Shown here in pieces: positions 28,579-37,215 of a DNA stretch of 64,000 nucleotides (within the stretch, counting starts at the first letter, position 1; every line of letters begins with the position of its first letter). The position numbers and the translations under genes were made by a program. The notes beneath the pieces were generated by a model. That model ran no database searches and had not been told where the DNA came from. It saw nothing but the letters and a program-made list of their open reading frames with translations. The DNA comes from an uncultured Cedecea sp. GTDB lineage: Bacteria; Pseudomonadota; Gammaproteobacteria; Enterobacterales; Enterobacteriaceae. The stretch is taken from contig NZ_CANMLV010000004.1 of assembly GCF_947498825.1 (NCBI RefSeq), positions 186,001 to 250,000 of the forward strand. Direction: 5' to 3'.

Positions 28579-29552
28579 CGTCGAAGTTGAAAAACCATCC
28601 TTGGTCTAGCGATACTCTTTTTGCAAAAGCCTTAATTTATGTTGGCAAAATGGAGTCAACCCAGCTTGATGATCCAGACTATGGGTTATGGTCCTCACTA
28701 AGTTTAGAGTTTCTCGCAAGATCGGCATTATCATATATATCTCCCACACTTCTAGCAGATGCACATAGCTGGAGGAATATACATTTCGCATTAGGTCATG
28801 AGGTAACAATGAAGGGGTTTTCCCCAAAATCAATTGGAATAAAAGATGTTTTTAGTCGATTAAATGAAATCACTCCAAACTTTAATAGTGAGATATTAGG
28901 ATACTGTTCTCAACACATTGAAAGAAGAAACGCTGAGTTACATACAGGTGAAATGGCCTTTTCAGAATTAAAAAATTCAATTTGGCTTTCTCGCTTTTAT
29001 AAATCTTGCGAATCGCTTCTACATATAATGGACAAAAAAATAGAAGATCTTTTTGAAATGCCTAATGTTGCTCTCGACTCAATTAAGTCTCTAAGCGATG
29101 AAGCCGGGAAGTCAGTGAAGCAAGACATTGCGGCATATAAAAAAGTTTGGGGTGACAAAAGTGATGAAGAAAAAAACAAATGCCATGACCAGGCTTCTAT
29201 TTGGGCCACTCGACAAAATGGCCATAGGGTAATTTGCCCTGTTTGTGACTCACAGGCTCTTGTGCAAGGCTCTCCATCCTCATCGATAAAGACAGCAACT
29301 GACCAAGATCTTGATTTAGTAATTCAAAAACAATCTATGATGCCGATATCCTTCGAATGTGTGGGCTGTGGTCTTAAAATAAGTGGGCATTCAAGGCTTA
29401 ATGCTTGCGGTTTAGGTGAGTCATATACTACTACCACAACATTCACTATTGCTGAATTCTATAACCTTTATACCGAAGATGAAATTGATGAGGCACGCAG
29501 AGAAGGGGAGGCCTCGGTCATTAGTCATTTTGAAGATGATAATAATGAGTAG
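28575..29552 (+). CDS. HEPN-like protein with C-terminal zinc ribbon, cargo module B
   Basis: A 325-residue protein. The N-terminal half is helical and contains RNAELH at residues 118-123, which fits the R-[ND]-x3-H motif of HEPN ribonucleases. C221, C224, C262 and C265 (CPVCDSQ, ECVGCGLK) form a probable zinc ribbon. The C-terminus is acidic. ATG 28575 is preferred because GGAG lies eight bases upstream; ATG 28569 is too close. It overlaps the oxygenase gene. HEPN proteins are frequent effectors of toxin-antitoxin and abortive-infection systems; here the enzymatic activity and target are not shown. Confidence 0.7.
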   Translation: MTSKLKNHPWSSDTLFAKALIYVGKMESTQLDDPDYGLWSSLSLEFLARSALSYISPTLLADAHSWRNIHFALGHEVTMKGFSPKSIGIKDVFSRLNEITPNFNSEILGYCSQHIERRNAELHTGEMAFSELKNSIWLSRFYKSCESLLHIMDKKIEDLFEMPNVALDSIKSLSDEAGKSVKQDIAAYKKVWGDKSDEEKNKCHDQASIWATRQNGHRVICPVCDSQALVQGSPSSSIKTATDQDLDLVIQKQSMMPISFECVGCGLKISGHSRLNACGLGESYTTTTTFTIAEFYNLYTEDEIDEARREGEASVISHFEDDNNE

Positions 29553-29594
29553 ATGATTTAAAGGGTGGCTGGAAATCAACCGGCCATCACTAAT

Positions 29595-29613
29595 GTGTAT
29601 AACAATGTGTATA
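29595..29613. promoter_or_regulatory. Possible integrase arm sites, right end
   Basis: Two direct GTGTATA heptamers, 29595-29601 and 29607-29613, 12 bases apart. The same heptamer or its complement occurs three times next to the left end (17907, 17921, 17938). Placement inside both ends suggests arm-type binding sites. Confidence 0.5.
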
Positions 29614-29671
29614 TGAAATTTTTTAAATCGAATAAAAAAAACCAAGTATCAATAGGTTATGAACAAATAGA

Positions 29672-29867
29672 GACTCCTGTGATCTTCCGCCAATTTTCCT
29701 CCCCTCTCGTCCGAGAACGTCTAAAAACCCTTTAAATTCAAATAAGATAGAGAATGGTTCATCCGTAACCGTCCAACACCATCTGCCTGAATCCAGAAAA
29801 CATATGTATCGTGCTTTTTTAGACACTGATTTAATTTATACGCATGGTACTGACAGATATACAAATT
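29672..29867. repeat. Right attachment repeat (attR) and flank
   Basis: It starts with the same 21-base selC 3' end as attL and continues with about 110 nearly identical bases (through ATGGTTCATCCGTAACCGTCC at 29755-29775), then diverges. The repeat therefore extends beyond the crossover core into DNA that belongs to a P4-type element, which points to a former second element at this site. Confidence 0.85.
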
Positions 29868-29873
29868 TGGGTA
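29844..29873 (+). pseudogene. Relic of a second integrase gene start
   Basis: ATG GTA CTG ACA GAT ATA reads MVLTDI, the conserved start of P4-type integrases. Similarity is lost after about eight codons and a TAG follows at 29874-29876 in this frame. With the duplicated upstream flank it is a remnant of another integrase. Between here and 29973 I see nothing else. Confidence 0.65.
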
Positions 29874-29973
29874 TAGATAAAGGTTTTACCCAATAACTGA
29901 GCATAATTTGACAACATTTTGATGGTGTGCCAAATGTATTCCATCGACAAATAACTTAAACCTATGCCAGGAA

Positions 29974-30711
29974 ATGAGTGTGGATGACGAGAAAAAACCG
30001 TCAACTTGGGTGATTCAGGCGATTGCCGATCAGGCTGTTAACGTTGAGTTTGGTGACTGTATTAATGAAGCTATCAATCAGCGTGTCACCGCGTTTATGG
30101 ATGTACTCAAGCAGCAGCAGATCCCCGGCGTCACAGGTTATCTGCCGACCTATCGCTCCTTGCAGGTATCCTATGATTCACTGCGGATCCGCCAGTCTCA
30201 TCTTATTCATCTGATTGATGCCTTGCTCAGCAATACGCGGTGGACTGCAACGCCTGGTCGGTGCTGGATTGTCCCGGTATGTTACGGTGGAGAACAGGGT
30301 ATCGACCTTGAAACATCAGCAACGGCGCTCGGACTGACTTGTGATGAATTGGTGCGGCTTCACTCTGCCCCAACTTATCGCATCTATATGATTGGTTTTG
30401 TGCCAGGATTCGCCTATTTAGGCGGGTTAGATGAACGATTACATCTGGCACGGCGCACATCCCCGCGTCAGGAAGTCCCTGCTGGTAGCATCAGCATCGG
30501 CGGAATGCAGTCAGCCATCGGCTCGGTTGCGGCCCCCAGTGGCTGGCATTTGCTGGGTAAAACACCGGCGAAAAGTTTCAACCTGCGGCGGGAACAGCCT
30601 TTTTTATTCAGCGCTGGAGAGCGCGTTCGTTTCCTGCCGATTGGTGTGGAAGAATATCAGGCCCTGAATGCCGATCCGGACTATATGCCCCAGTGGAGCC
30701 ATGACGCATGA
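29974..30711 (+). CDS. pxpB: 5-oxoprolinase subunit B (allophanate hydrolase subunit 1 family)
   Basis: A 245-residue PxpB/KipI-type protein (E. coli 218). It carries YLPTYRSLQVSYD, the family core IYMIGFVPGFAYLGGLDERL, SIGGMQSAIGSVAAPSGWHL and a C-terminal FSAGERVRFLPIG. With PxpC and PxpA it forms the ATP-dependent 5-oxoproline hydrolase. The start could be ATG 29974 or GTG 29980; AGGA suits the latter better. It overlaps pxpC by ATGA. No pxpA is visible in the window. Confidence 0.88.
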   Translation: MSVDDEKKPSTWVIQAIADQAVNVEFGDCINEAINQRVTAFMDVLKQQQIPGVTGYLPTYRSLQVSYDSLRIRQSHLIHLIDALLSNTRWTATPGRCWIVPVCYGGEQGIDLETSATALGLTCDELVRLHSAPTYRIYMIGFVPGFAYLGGLDERLHLARRTSPRQEVPAGSISIGGMQSAIGSVAAPSGWHLLGKTPAKSFNLRREQPFLFSAGERVRFLPIGVEEYQALNADPDYMPQWSHDA

Positions 30712-31658
30712 CATTTTTTGATGTGATTTCTCCCGGTCTGATGTCCACGCTTCAGGATGCGGGGCGATTAGGTTATGAAGATCGCGGCGTACCGCCTTCA
30801 GGCGTGATGGATACGCTGAGTTTTTCTCTTGCCAATGCGTTAGTCGCCAATACGCCTGGCACTGGCGTAATTGAATTTACGTTAACCGGCCCTACACTGA
30901 GGCTGGGCGGCGACCAAACCCGCTGTATTGCTGTAACAGGAGATGCGGAGGTCATGCTCAATGCCACACCTTTACCCGTCTACCAATCCCACCTCATGCA
31001 GCCAGGAGATCTTCTGACCATCAAACGACTTCGATCGGGGGCTCGCGGCTATTTCGCCGTCGCGGGGGGATTCGATGTTCAGCCTCAGCTTGGCAGTGTT
31101 TCCACTCTGACGCGTGCCAGATTAGGCGGATTTCATGGCCGTATCATGCAAAAAAACGACAGGCTACCACTGTGCAATATTCAGTGTGACGGTGTTGCCG
31201 GGATACGCGCGGACTGCCTGTTTCCCCAGCGGGAAAAGCGCCCTTTCAGAGTCGTGTGGGGGCCTCAGGACACCTACTTTGATGACGCAGCCCGCCATCA
31301 GTTTCAGTCACAGTGCTATCATCTGTCACCCCAGTGTGACCGTATGGGGTATCGCCTGCAGGGTGAACCTCTTGAACATCTTCGTGGCTTCAATATCATT
31401 TCTGATGCCATAAGCCATGGCAGCATACAGATACCTGGAGACGGTTTGCCCATTATCGCCATGAATGACAGGCAAACAACCGGAGGTTACCCAAAAATTG
31501 CCACCGTTATCCGTGCCGATTTGGCCCGTCTGGGTCAGCTAAAACCCGGCGACAGCATACAGTTTGAAGCGGTTTCAGTGGAGAAGGCTGAGTCGATTTG
31601 GCGGGGTCGTCAGGCTATTTTACAGGAAAAACTGGCGGAACTCTCCAGACGCCGTTAA
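30708..31658 (+). CDS. pxpC: 5-oxoprolinase subunit C (allophanate hydrolase subunit 2 family)
   Basis: A 316-residue protein (E. coli PxpC about 310). It starts FFDVISPGLMSTLQDAGRLG, then GVPPSGVMDTLSFSLANALV, GYFAVAGGF, CDRMGYRLQGEPL, SDAISHGSIQIPGDGLPI and RQTTGGYPKIATVIRADL, all family hallmarks. It acts with PxpB on 5-oxoproline. It is the last gene of this plus-strand pair; the convergent sgb operon ends 70 bases on. Confidence 0.9.
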   Translation: MTFFDVISPGLMSTLQDAGRLGYEDRGVPPSGVMDTLSFSLANALVANTPGTGVIEFTLTGPTLRLGGDQTRCIAVTGDAEVMLNATPLPVYQSHLMQPGDLLTIKRLRSGARGYFAVAGGFDVQPQLGSVSTLTRARLGGFHGRIMQKNDRLPLCNIQCDGVAGIRADCLFPQREKRPFRVVWGPQDTYFDDAARHQFQSQCYHLSPQCDRMGYRLQGEPLEHLRGFNIISDAISHGSIQIPGDGLPIIAMNDRQTTGGYPKIATVIRADLARLGQLKPGDSIQFEAVSVEKAESIWRGRQAILQEKLAELSRRR

Positions 31659-31728
31659 CGCTGCGATTTCAGGCAATAACCTCCGCCAAAGGCATGACAG
31701 AGGTTATTAAAAAAGGTATTCACATCCA

Positions 31729-32427
31729 TCACTGCCCGTAATACGCATTTGCCCCGTGTTTACGAAGATAGTGTTTATCCAGCAGTACCTGCTGCATATC
31801 CCTGATACCAGGCGTCAGTTGACGGGAGAAAATGCCCATATAGGCAACCTCTTCCAGCACCACCGCGTTATGCACCGCGTTTTCCGCACTGCTCCCCCAG
31901 GCAAAGGGGCCGTGGGCATTAATCAGCACAGCAGGGATAGCCGCCGGACTTAGATTGCGTGTACGGAAAGTTTCAATAATCACTTCCCCGGTATTATGCT
32001 CATAGTCCTCGGCAATTTCCTGCGCAGTCATCAGGCGTGTGCAAGGAATATTGCCATAGAAGTAGTCCGCATGGGTGGTCCCCCAGGCCGGGAGATCTAA
32101 CCCGGACTGGGCCCAGATAGTGGCATGGCGTGAATGGGTATGAACAATACCGCCAATGGTGTCGAAAGCGCGGTAAAGTGCCAGATGCGTTGCGGTATCG
32201 GAAGAGGGTTTTTTAGCGCCCTCTACCACTCGGCCACTTGCCAGTTCGACCACCACAATATCGTCCAGCGTCATGACATCATAGTCCACGCCAGAAGGCT
32301 TAATCGCGACCAGACCACGGGCTCTGTCGATGGCGCTGACATTGCCCCAAGTAAAGGTCACCAGATTGTGCTGCGGCAGAGTGAGGTTAGCTTCCAGAAC
32401 CTGTTGTTTCAGCGACGTTAAACTCAT
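31729..32427 (-). CDS. sgbE: L-ribulose-5-phosphate 4-epimerase
   Basis: A 232-residue class II aldolase-fold enzyme converting L-ribulose 5-phosphate to D-xylulose 5-phosphate. Motifs: [40 protein letters not shown], the zinc histidines in [15 protein letters not shown], and a later His in [10 protein letters not shown]. The length equals SgbE/AraD/UlaF (about 231). Context with sgbU, sgbH and lyxK favours sgbE over araD. It is last in the operon and overlaps sgbU by four bases. Confidence 0.93.
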   Translation of the reverse strand: MSLTSLKQQVLEANLTLPQHNLVTFTWGNVSAIDRARGLVAIKPSGVDYDVMTLDDIVVVELASGRVVEGAKKPSSDTATHLALYRAFDTIGGIVHTHSRHATIWAQSGLDLPAWGTTHADYFYGNIPCTRLMTAQEIAEDYEHNTGEVIIETFRTRNLSPAAIPAVLINAHGPFAWGSSAENAVHNAVVLEEVAYMGIFSRQLTPGIRDMQQVLLDKHYLRKHGANAYYGQ

Positions 32428-33281
32428 ATTAATCCTCCTTCCTGCATTTTTTGTTCAATCCAGCGCCGCGCCTGTACAATCTCGGCTACCGGTTCTTCGG
32501 CTTTTTCAGTCCACATTTCAATCAGGAACGCGCCGCGATAATTGATCTGCTTGAGTTTGCGGAACACGCTGACAAAATCCACACAGCCACTGCCAAAAGG
32601 CACATCACGAAACTGCCCTTTTGAACTGTCAGTCACGGGCTGCGTATCTTTCAGGTGAATCGCCGCGATACGGTCAATGCCCAGTTCCAGCTCCGCGCTG
32701 ACATCGTTACCCCAGGCACTCAAGTTGCCCACATCCGGGTAAACAGTGAACCAAGGCGAGGCTAACTGGCGATCCCAGTCCTTCCACTTGCTGATGGAGT
32801 TCATAAACTCAGTATCCATAATTTCCACCGCCAGCATCACCTGTGCCGCCGCCGCACGCTCAACCGCCCATGCCATACCCTCGGCAAAGCGGGTGACTGT
32901 ACCTTCATCGCGTGATTCGTAATAAACGTCGTAACCCGCTAACTGAATCGTGCGAATGCCGATGTCTTTCGCCAGTTGAATAGCGTTCTCCATCAGGTCG
33001 TAAGCCTGTTGACGGATAACCGGATCATGGCTGCCAAACGGAAAGCGGCGGTGACCGGAAAGGCACATCGATGGAATCGTCACCCCGGTTTCAATCATTG
33101 CCCCGACCAGAGACAGACGCTCAGCTTTTGTCCAGTCAAGACGTGCCAGACGATGGTCAGTTTCATCCACCGACATCTCGACAAAGTCGAATCCACAGGC
33201 TTTGGCTAACGCCAGACGTTCAGGCCAGCTCAAATGCGCAGGCAGCGCCTTTTCATAAATTCCCAGTGGGTGCTGACGCAT
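32424..33281 (-). CDS. sgbU: L-xylulose-5-phosphate 3-epimerase
   Basis: A 285-residue TIM-barrel enzyme of the SgbU/UlaE family (E. coli 286/284). It interconverts L-xylulose 5-phosphate and L-ribulose 5-phosphate. Visible: [56 protein letters not shown], the metal-site Glu in [13 protein letters not shown] and HLKDTQ, and the closing [14 protein letters not shown]. It lies three bases from sgbH and overlaps sgbE. Confidence 0.94.
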   Translation of the reverse strand: MRQHPLGIYEKALPAHLSWPERLALAKACGFDFVEMSVDETDHRLARLDWTKAERLSLVGAMIETGVTIPSMCLSGHRRFPFGSHDPVIRQQAYDLMENAIQLAKDIGIRTIQLAGYDVYYESRDEGTVTRFAEGMAWAVERAAAAQVMLAVEIMDTEFMNSISKWKDWDRQLASPWFTVYPDVGNLSAWGNDVSAELELGIDRIAAIHLKDTQPVTDSSKGQFRDVPFGSGCVDFVSVFRKLKQINYRGAFLIEMWTEKAEEPVAEIVQARRWIEQKMQEGGLI

Positions 33282-33284
33282 AAA

Positions 33285-33947
33285 TTATTTCCCCCAAATA
33301 TGGTTAATCGCCTGATGGAATTCAGCTGCGGTAGCAACGCCGTTAGCGCTGTCAGTCAGTGCGCGGCCAACGATAAATGCACGAACATCAATCTCTTTAA
33401 ACTGTGGTAATTCTTGCGGAGTAATCCCCCCCGTCACCGATAAACCAAAGCCGAGGTCGGACAGGGCTTTCATGGCATCCAGATCCTGCTGGCTCCAGCT
33501 CTGCCCCTGTGCCTGAGCATCACGCCCGCGATGATAGATAGCCTGTTTCAGCCCAAGGCCACGCCAGTTACGCGCATCCTCCATGCTCCAGTTACCAAAT
33601 AGTTCAATTTGAATTTCCCCCTGGTAGCGCTGAGCTACCTCATGCGCGCTGGCGAAGGTTGCCAGCGGGGCCGCACAGATAACCGTCATCCAGCTAGCGC
33701 CAGCACCAAAGGCCAGTTCGGCCAGTGTGGATCCGGCATCGGCCACCTTAAAATCAGCAACCAGTGTTTTCTCAGGCAAAAGTTGGCGGAGCTGACGTAC
33801 AGCCTCAACACCCGCGCTAAAACAAAGAATGGTTCCGGCTTCAACGATATCGACGTATTCGTGTAGCCGTTCAGCCGCATCCAGCGCAGCATCAAGCCGG
33901 GTATGATCCAGCGCCAGTTGTAACTGAGGAACAGAGTGATTACTCAT
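33285..33947 (-). CDS. sgbH: 3-keto-L-gulonate-6-phosphate decarboxylase
   Basis: A 220-residue enzyme of the orotidine-phosphate-decarboxylase suprafamily (SgbH/UlaD, about 220). The active-site DxK occurs as VADFKVADAGS; LQLALDHTRLDAAL, VDIVEAGT and the C-terminal GGITPQELPQFKEIDVRAFI also match. It yields L-xylulose 5-phosphate and CO2. It overlaps lyxK by four bases. Confidence 0.94.
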   Translation of the reverse strand: MSNHSVPQLQLALDHTRLDAALDAAERLHEYVDIVEAGTILCFSAGVEAVRQLRQLLPEKTLVADFKVADAGSTLAELAFGAGASWMTVICAAPLATFASAHEVAQRYQGEIQIELFGNWSMEDARNWRGLGLKQAIYHRGRDAQAQGQSWSQQDLDAMKALSDLGFGLSVTGGITPQELPQFKEIDVRAFIVGRALTDSANGVATAAEFHQAINHIWGK

Positions 33948-35428
33948 GGTGTGACTCCCTGATTGACGGCGAGCAGTACGGTTACAAGATTTTGATAGCG
34001 TTGGTATTTTTTCTGATATGAGGCGTGGTTTTGCATATTGGGTTGATAGCGGATAATTTCCGGATCCAGCATCTGCTGTGCCTGCTGTAGTGACGATATT
34101 GCCCCCGTGCCGGTCATGGCGACCAGAGCAGCCCCCAGACAGCCACTCTCTTCAATCTGTGGGATCTCTACCGGTAGCCCGCTAATATCAGCAAACATCT
34201 GCATCCACACCGCAGAACGTGTCGGCCCACCGCTCAGACGCAGCGCAGTGACATGGGGAAAACGTTTGAGAATGCGGTTAAGGTGCGTCAGATGTGAGAA
34301 CACCACACCCTCATAAATAGCCTGTACCAAATGACTACGCTGATGACCCGCCTGCATACCGTAGAAACTGGCCTGTAGATCTGCGCCAGCGTTATTACCG
34401 TAAAGGAAAGGGACAAACAGCAATGAACTCGCGGCAGGCGGCAGTTCGGCCACCCACTGGTTCAGTTGATGATAATCGTCGATTTCCCACTGCTGGCAGA
34501 ACCACTCAAGGTTAGCGGCTGATGTGGGGCTGGCTTCGTGAATAATATATTGATTATCAATAGCATAGCGGCCATAAACAAACGGGTAGTCGATCTCGTC
34601 GAGTAAACTGTCGGTGATCCCGCTGGTGACAGACCAGGTGCCCATAACCGCATTTATCCGGGTATCGTCATAGAGCCCGGCGCAAAGGGCAGTGGAGACC
34701 ACATCAAACAGACCGCCAACAACAGGTGTACCCGCGAGTAATCCACACTGTGCTGCCGCCTCCTCGCCGATAGTCCCAGCAATATCCGTCGGCCTGACAA
34801 TGGGGGGAAGTGCAGGTAAAATCTCGGAAAGACCGAACTGCTCCACAAGGGCAGGCGACCAGTCTTGCTGGTGCATGTCATACAGATTTGATTCAGAGAT
34901 ATTGGTTTCTTCACAGGCCAGGGCGCCAGTCAGGCAGTAGCGCAGATAGTCATGAGCCATCAACACGCTACCAATCTCTGCATAGCGAGCAGGCTGATGC
35001 TGTTTTATCCAGCATAACAGGGACACCGGATGCCCGGTCCACAACGTCTGTCGGGTTACTGGATACAGTGCCTGCGGTAAACCTTCCTGCTGCCACTGCT
35101 GGACCAGTGCCAATGCCCGGCGGTCAGAGGAGAGTATGCCATTACCCAGCGGCTGCCCCTGTTTATCTAACAGAAACAGCCCCTTACCCTGAGCGGAGAT
35201 CCCCATGCCCAATACCTCGGCGGCAGGTGTCTCACTGGATATCAGTACCTGACGAATGACTGTCGCTGCCGTGTGCCACAACTGGTGCATATCACGTTCA
35301 GCCCGTCCAGGCTCTGGCACCAGCACCGGTAAATTCTGTCGGGCAACCGCGCGTTCATTACCCGCAATATCGTACAAACCGGCCTTAATAAAGGTACCGC
35401 CGCAGTCAAGTCCTAACCAATAGCTCAT
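33944..35428 (-). CDS. lyxK: L-xylulose / 3-keto-L-gulonate kinase
   Basis: A 494-residue FGGY kinase matching E. coli LyxK (498): YWLGLDCGGTFIKAGLYD, GIGISAQGKGLFLLDKQGQP, GNGILSSDRRALALV, LTRQTLWTGHPVSLL, CEETNISESNLYDM, VGGLFDVVSTALCAG and NAVMGTWSVTSGIT. The start is ATG 35428 with GGAGAG upstream; the frame open to 35452 overlaps yiaL. It gives 3-keto-L-gulonate 6-phosphate for SgbH or L-xylulose 5-phosphate for SgbU. Confidence 0.95.
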   Translation of the reverse strand: MSYWLGLDCGGTFIKAGLYDIAGNERAVARQNLPVLVPEPGRAERDMHQLWHTAATVIRQVLISSETPAAEVLGMGISAQGKGLFLLDKQGQPLGNGILSSDRRALALVQQWQQEGLPQALYPVTRQTLWTGHPVSLLCWIKQHQPARYAEIGSVLMAHDYLRYCLTGALACEETNISESNLYDMHQQDWSPALVEQFGLSEILPALPPIVRPTDIAGTIGEEAAAQCGLLAGTPVVGGLFDVVSTALCAGLYDDTRINAVMGTWSVTSGITDSLLDEIDYPFVYGRYAIDNQYIIHEASPTSAANLEWFCQQWEIDDYHQLNQWVAELPPAASSLLFVPFLYGNNAGADLQASFYGMQAGHQRSHLVQAIYEGVVFSHLTHLNRILKRFPHVTALRLSGGPTRSAVWMQMFADISGLPVEIPQIEESGCLGAALVAMTGTGAISSLQQAQQMLDPEIIRYQPNMQNHASYQKKYQRYQNLVTVLLAVNQGVTP

Positions 35429-35442
35429 AGTGTTCTCTCCAG

Positions 35443-35910
35443 TCAGAGGCAATCAGCCACAGGAATTTTGACGACCACTTTGCGGGTAGGCCCTGGTTCG
35501 TTAACCGCGCAATTGGGTCGATGGAGATCCTGCGGAAAAAACACGGCAAAATTACCCGGCTTCATCAGCAGCAACGTTTCATTTGGCGCGTGGCGATAAA
35601 AAATGATGTCCCGGGTTGCGTCATAGGGTTGGTGTATCTCAACTAGAGTGCTGTCCGTCGCAACACCGATATACTCCTCGCCAGAAATCAGGTACTGCAC
35701 ATCGATAAACTTGCGGTGTGCTTCCGGGTAGTTTTCGCTCTCGAAGCCGGTCTGTAAGTCCAGCACCTGCACCAGCCAGCCGGTCTCGCTGTCCTGATAG
35801 CGCCCGGCAGGCATATTCTGCAGATCCTGACCTTTCAAATAGCGAATTGCCTGGGCTACGGCGGCAGGATAGTGATAGTCTGCAGTATTATTAATATGTC
35901 CAAAGATCAT
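35443..35910 (-). CDS. yiaL: YiaL / YhcH-type cupin protein
   Basis: A 155-residue protein, the same length as E. coli YiaL, of the YhcH/EbgC/DUF386 family. It begins MIFGHINNTADYHYPAAVAQ and contains RKFIDVQYLISGEEYIGVA, DIIFYRHAPNETLLLMKPG, and NFAVFFPQDLHRPNCAV with the metal histidine. ATG 35910 has AGGAA upstream; the open frame to 36057 runs into yiaK. The function is probably sugar anomer or epimer handling, not certain. Confidence 0.92.
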   Translation of the reverse strand: MIFGHINNTADYHYPAAVAQAIRYLKGQDLQNMPAGRYQDSETGWLVQVLDLQTGFESENYPEAHRKFIDVQYLISGEEYIGVATDSTLVEIHQPYDATRDIIFYRHAPNETLLLMKPGNFAVFFPQDLHRPNCAVNEPGPTRKVVVKIPVADCL

Positions 35911-35923
35911 GAGGTTATTCCTG

Positions 35924-36922
35924 TCACAGTGCCTGGATACGGGCCCAGACGCGCTCATCAACCGGAATACCAAGACGCTGATTTTCAGCGCGAATACCGG
36001 GGAATTTGTGACCAGGAAGGCGAATAGCCTGTTCACTGTCGGCACGCTCTGCGCCACTCACCGACTCACGAATACGCGCCAGCTTGCTGTCACGCGTCGG
36101 GCCGTCAATCAGCCGGTCAACGTCAATAGCAATAAAAACTTGTGAGATACCGAATTCATCGCCGTTGTCTTCAGTGATTTCGGTAACAGAAGCGCCGTTT
36201 GAGAGCAGGGTGGCAAGCATATCCAGCACCACCGAGAGCGCGGAGCCCTTCCAGTAACCCATCGGCAGGATGCGGCGATTCTCTTCGATAGTGGCAGGAT
36301 CGCGGGTATAGTTGCCGTCGTTATCAAAACCGCCGTCTACCGGTAAGGTTTTACCCGCCAGACGGTTAAGCTCCAGCATGCCGTAGGAGAACATCGACAT
36401 CGACATATCCACCATGGTGACAGGCTCGCCAGGTACCGCAACGATCAGCGGGTTAGTACCAATAGCACAGTTTTTCGCCCCCCAGGGTGGCATAACGGCA
36501 ATCGAGTTAGTCCAGCAAATCCCGACATAACCTTTCTCTGCTGCCTGCCAGCCATAACTCCCCCCACGCATCCAGTGATTGGCATTACGCAGCGCCACCA
36601 GGCCAATGCCGTGAGCGTCAGCAAGCGTAATAGCGCGATCCATCATCGCTGTGGCCGTCAGGTTGCCTATTGAACGATGTGCATCCCACTGCTCGATAGC
36701 TCCCAGAGAGAGTATTTTTTCCGGTATAGCTTCGGGGATGATATGCCCGGCATCGAGTTGCTGAATAAAACGCGGGAAGCGGTTAACGCCGTGGGAATAG
36801 ACGCCACTCTCGCTGGTATCGGCAAACAGGGTGGCGCAGGCTTCCGCTTTTTCGACCTCGACGCCCCGCGCGAGGAGCACGCGCAAAAATTCCTGTTTTA
36901 ACTGTTGATAGCTGATTCTCAT
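35924..36922 (-). CDS. yiaK: 2,3-diketo-L-gulonate reductase
   Basis: A 332-residue member of the malate/L-lactate dehydrogenase (Ldh2) family, exactly the E. coli YiaK length. [72 protein letters not shown] and [14 protein letters not shown] match. It reduces 2,3-diketo-L-gulonate to 3-keto-L-gulonate with NADH. The start ATG 36922 fits; the upstream extension to 36973 does not. It is the first of the six yia/sgb genes. Confidence 0.96.
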   Translation of the reverse strand: MRISYQQLKQEFLRVLLARGVEVEKAEACATLFADTSESGVYSHGVNRFPRFIQQLDAGHIIPEAIPEKILSLGAIEQWDAHRSIGNLTATAMMDRAITLADAHGIGLVALRNANHWMRGGSYGWQAAEKGYVGICWTNSIAVMPPWGAKNCAIGTNPLIVAVPGEPVTMVDMSMSMFSYGMLELNRLAGKTLPVDGGFDNDGNYTRDPATIEENRRILPMGYWKGSALSVVLDMLATLLSNGASVTEITEDNGDEFGISQVFIAIDVDRLIDGPTRDSKLARIRESVSGAERADSEQAIRLPGHKFPGIRAENQRLGIPVDERVWARIQAL

Positions 36923-37143
36923 TGCCGACGGTCTCCCCGATAAGTGGGTATATTTCAATATGTGGAATTGCATTTCAAATAAAGTCTATGGCGTTAATCG
37001 GGGGAAGTCAAAGAAAGGGTGGGTTAATTTATTGTTATAAAACAACCACATAAAAATCACTTTGGTTTATGTGATCGGCCACACATCGGGCGAAATACAG
37101 GCGTGGGGAAGCCGGCAGAAAGGACATCCTGACCACCGGCTGT

Positions 37144-37209
37144 ATATACCCGTTATGCTTCAAGTTGTTTGAATGTTGCGTGCACTCAACTCAAATTATT
37201 TGGGTATAT
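37144..37209. repeat. Palindromic intergenic repeat, copy 2 (short)
   Basis: A 66-bp copy with ends ATATACCCGTTATGCTTCAA and CAAATTATTTGGGTATAT. It lacks the central GC-rich part of the longer copies and lies between the lactonase and yiaK genes. Confidence 0.8.
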
Positions 37210-37215
37210 TTTTAG

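Larger units (their letters stand above)
17763..29692. mobile_element. P4-like satellite prophage integrated in selC
   Basis: About 11.9 kb bounded by direct copies of the tRNA 3' end (17763-17783 and 29672-29692). Gene order is that of integrated P4: int, cargo, cos, psu, delta, sid, ori iterons, vis, CI RNA region, kil, small genes, orf106, alpha, cargo, attR. It would depend on a P2-like helper phage for late functions. The integrase is damaged at its N-terminus, so mobility is doubtful. Two cargo modules are AT-rich compared with the P4 backbone. Confidence 0.95.

Noticed and set aside
29623..29826. Minus-strand 67-codon frame and its left-end counterpart at 17723-17944
   Set aside because: Both are translations of the duplicated attachment flank, so their similarity is only due to the DNA repeat.
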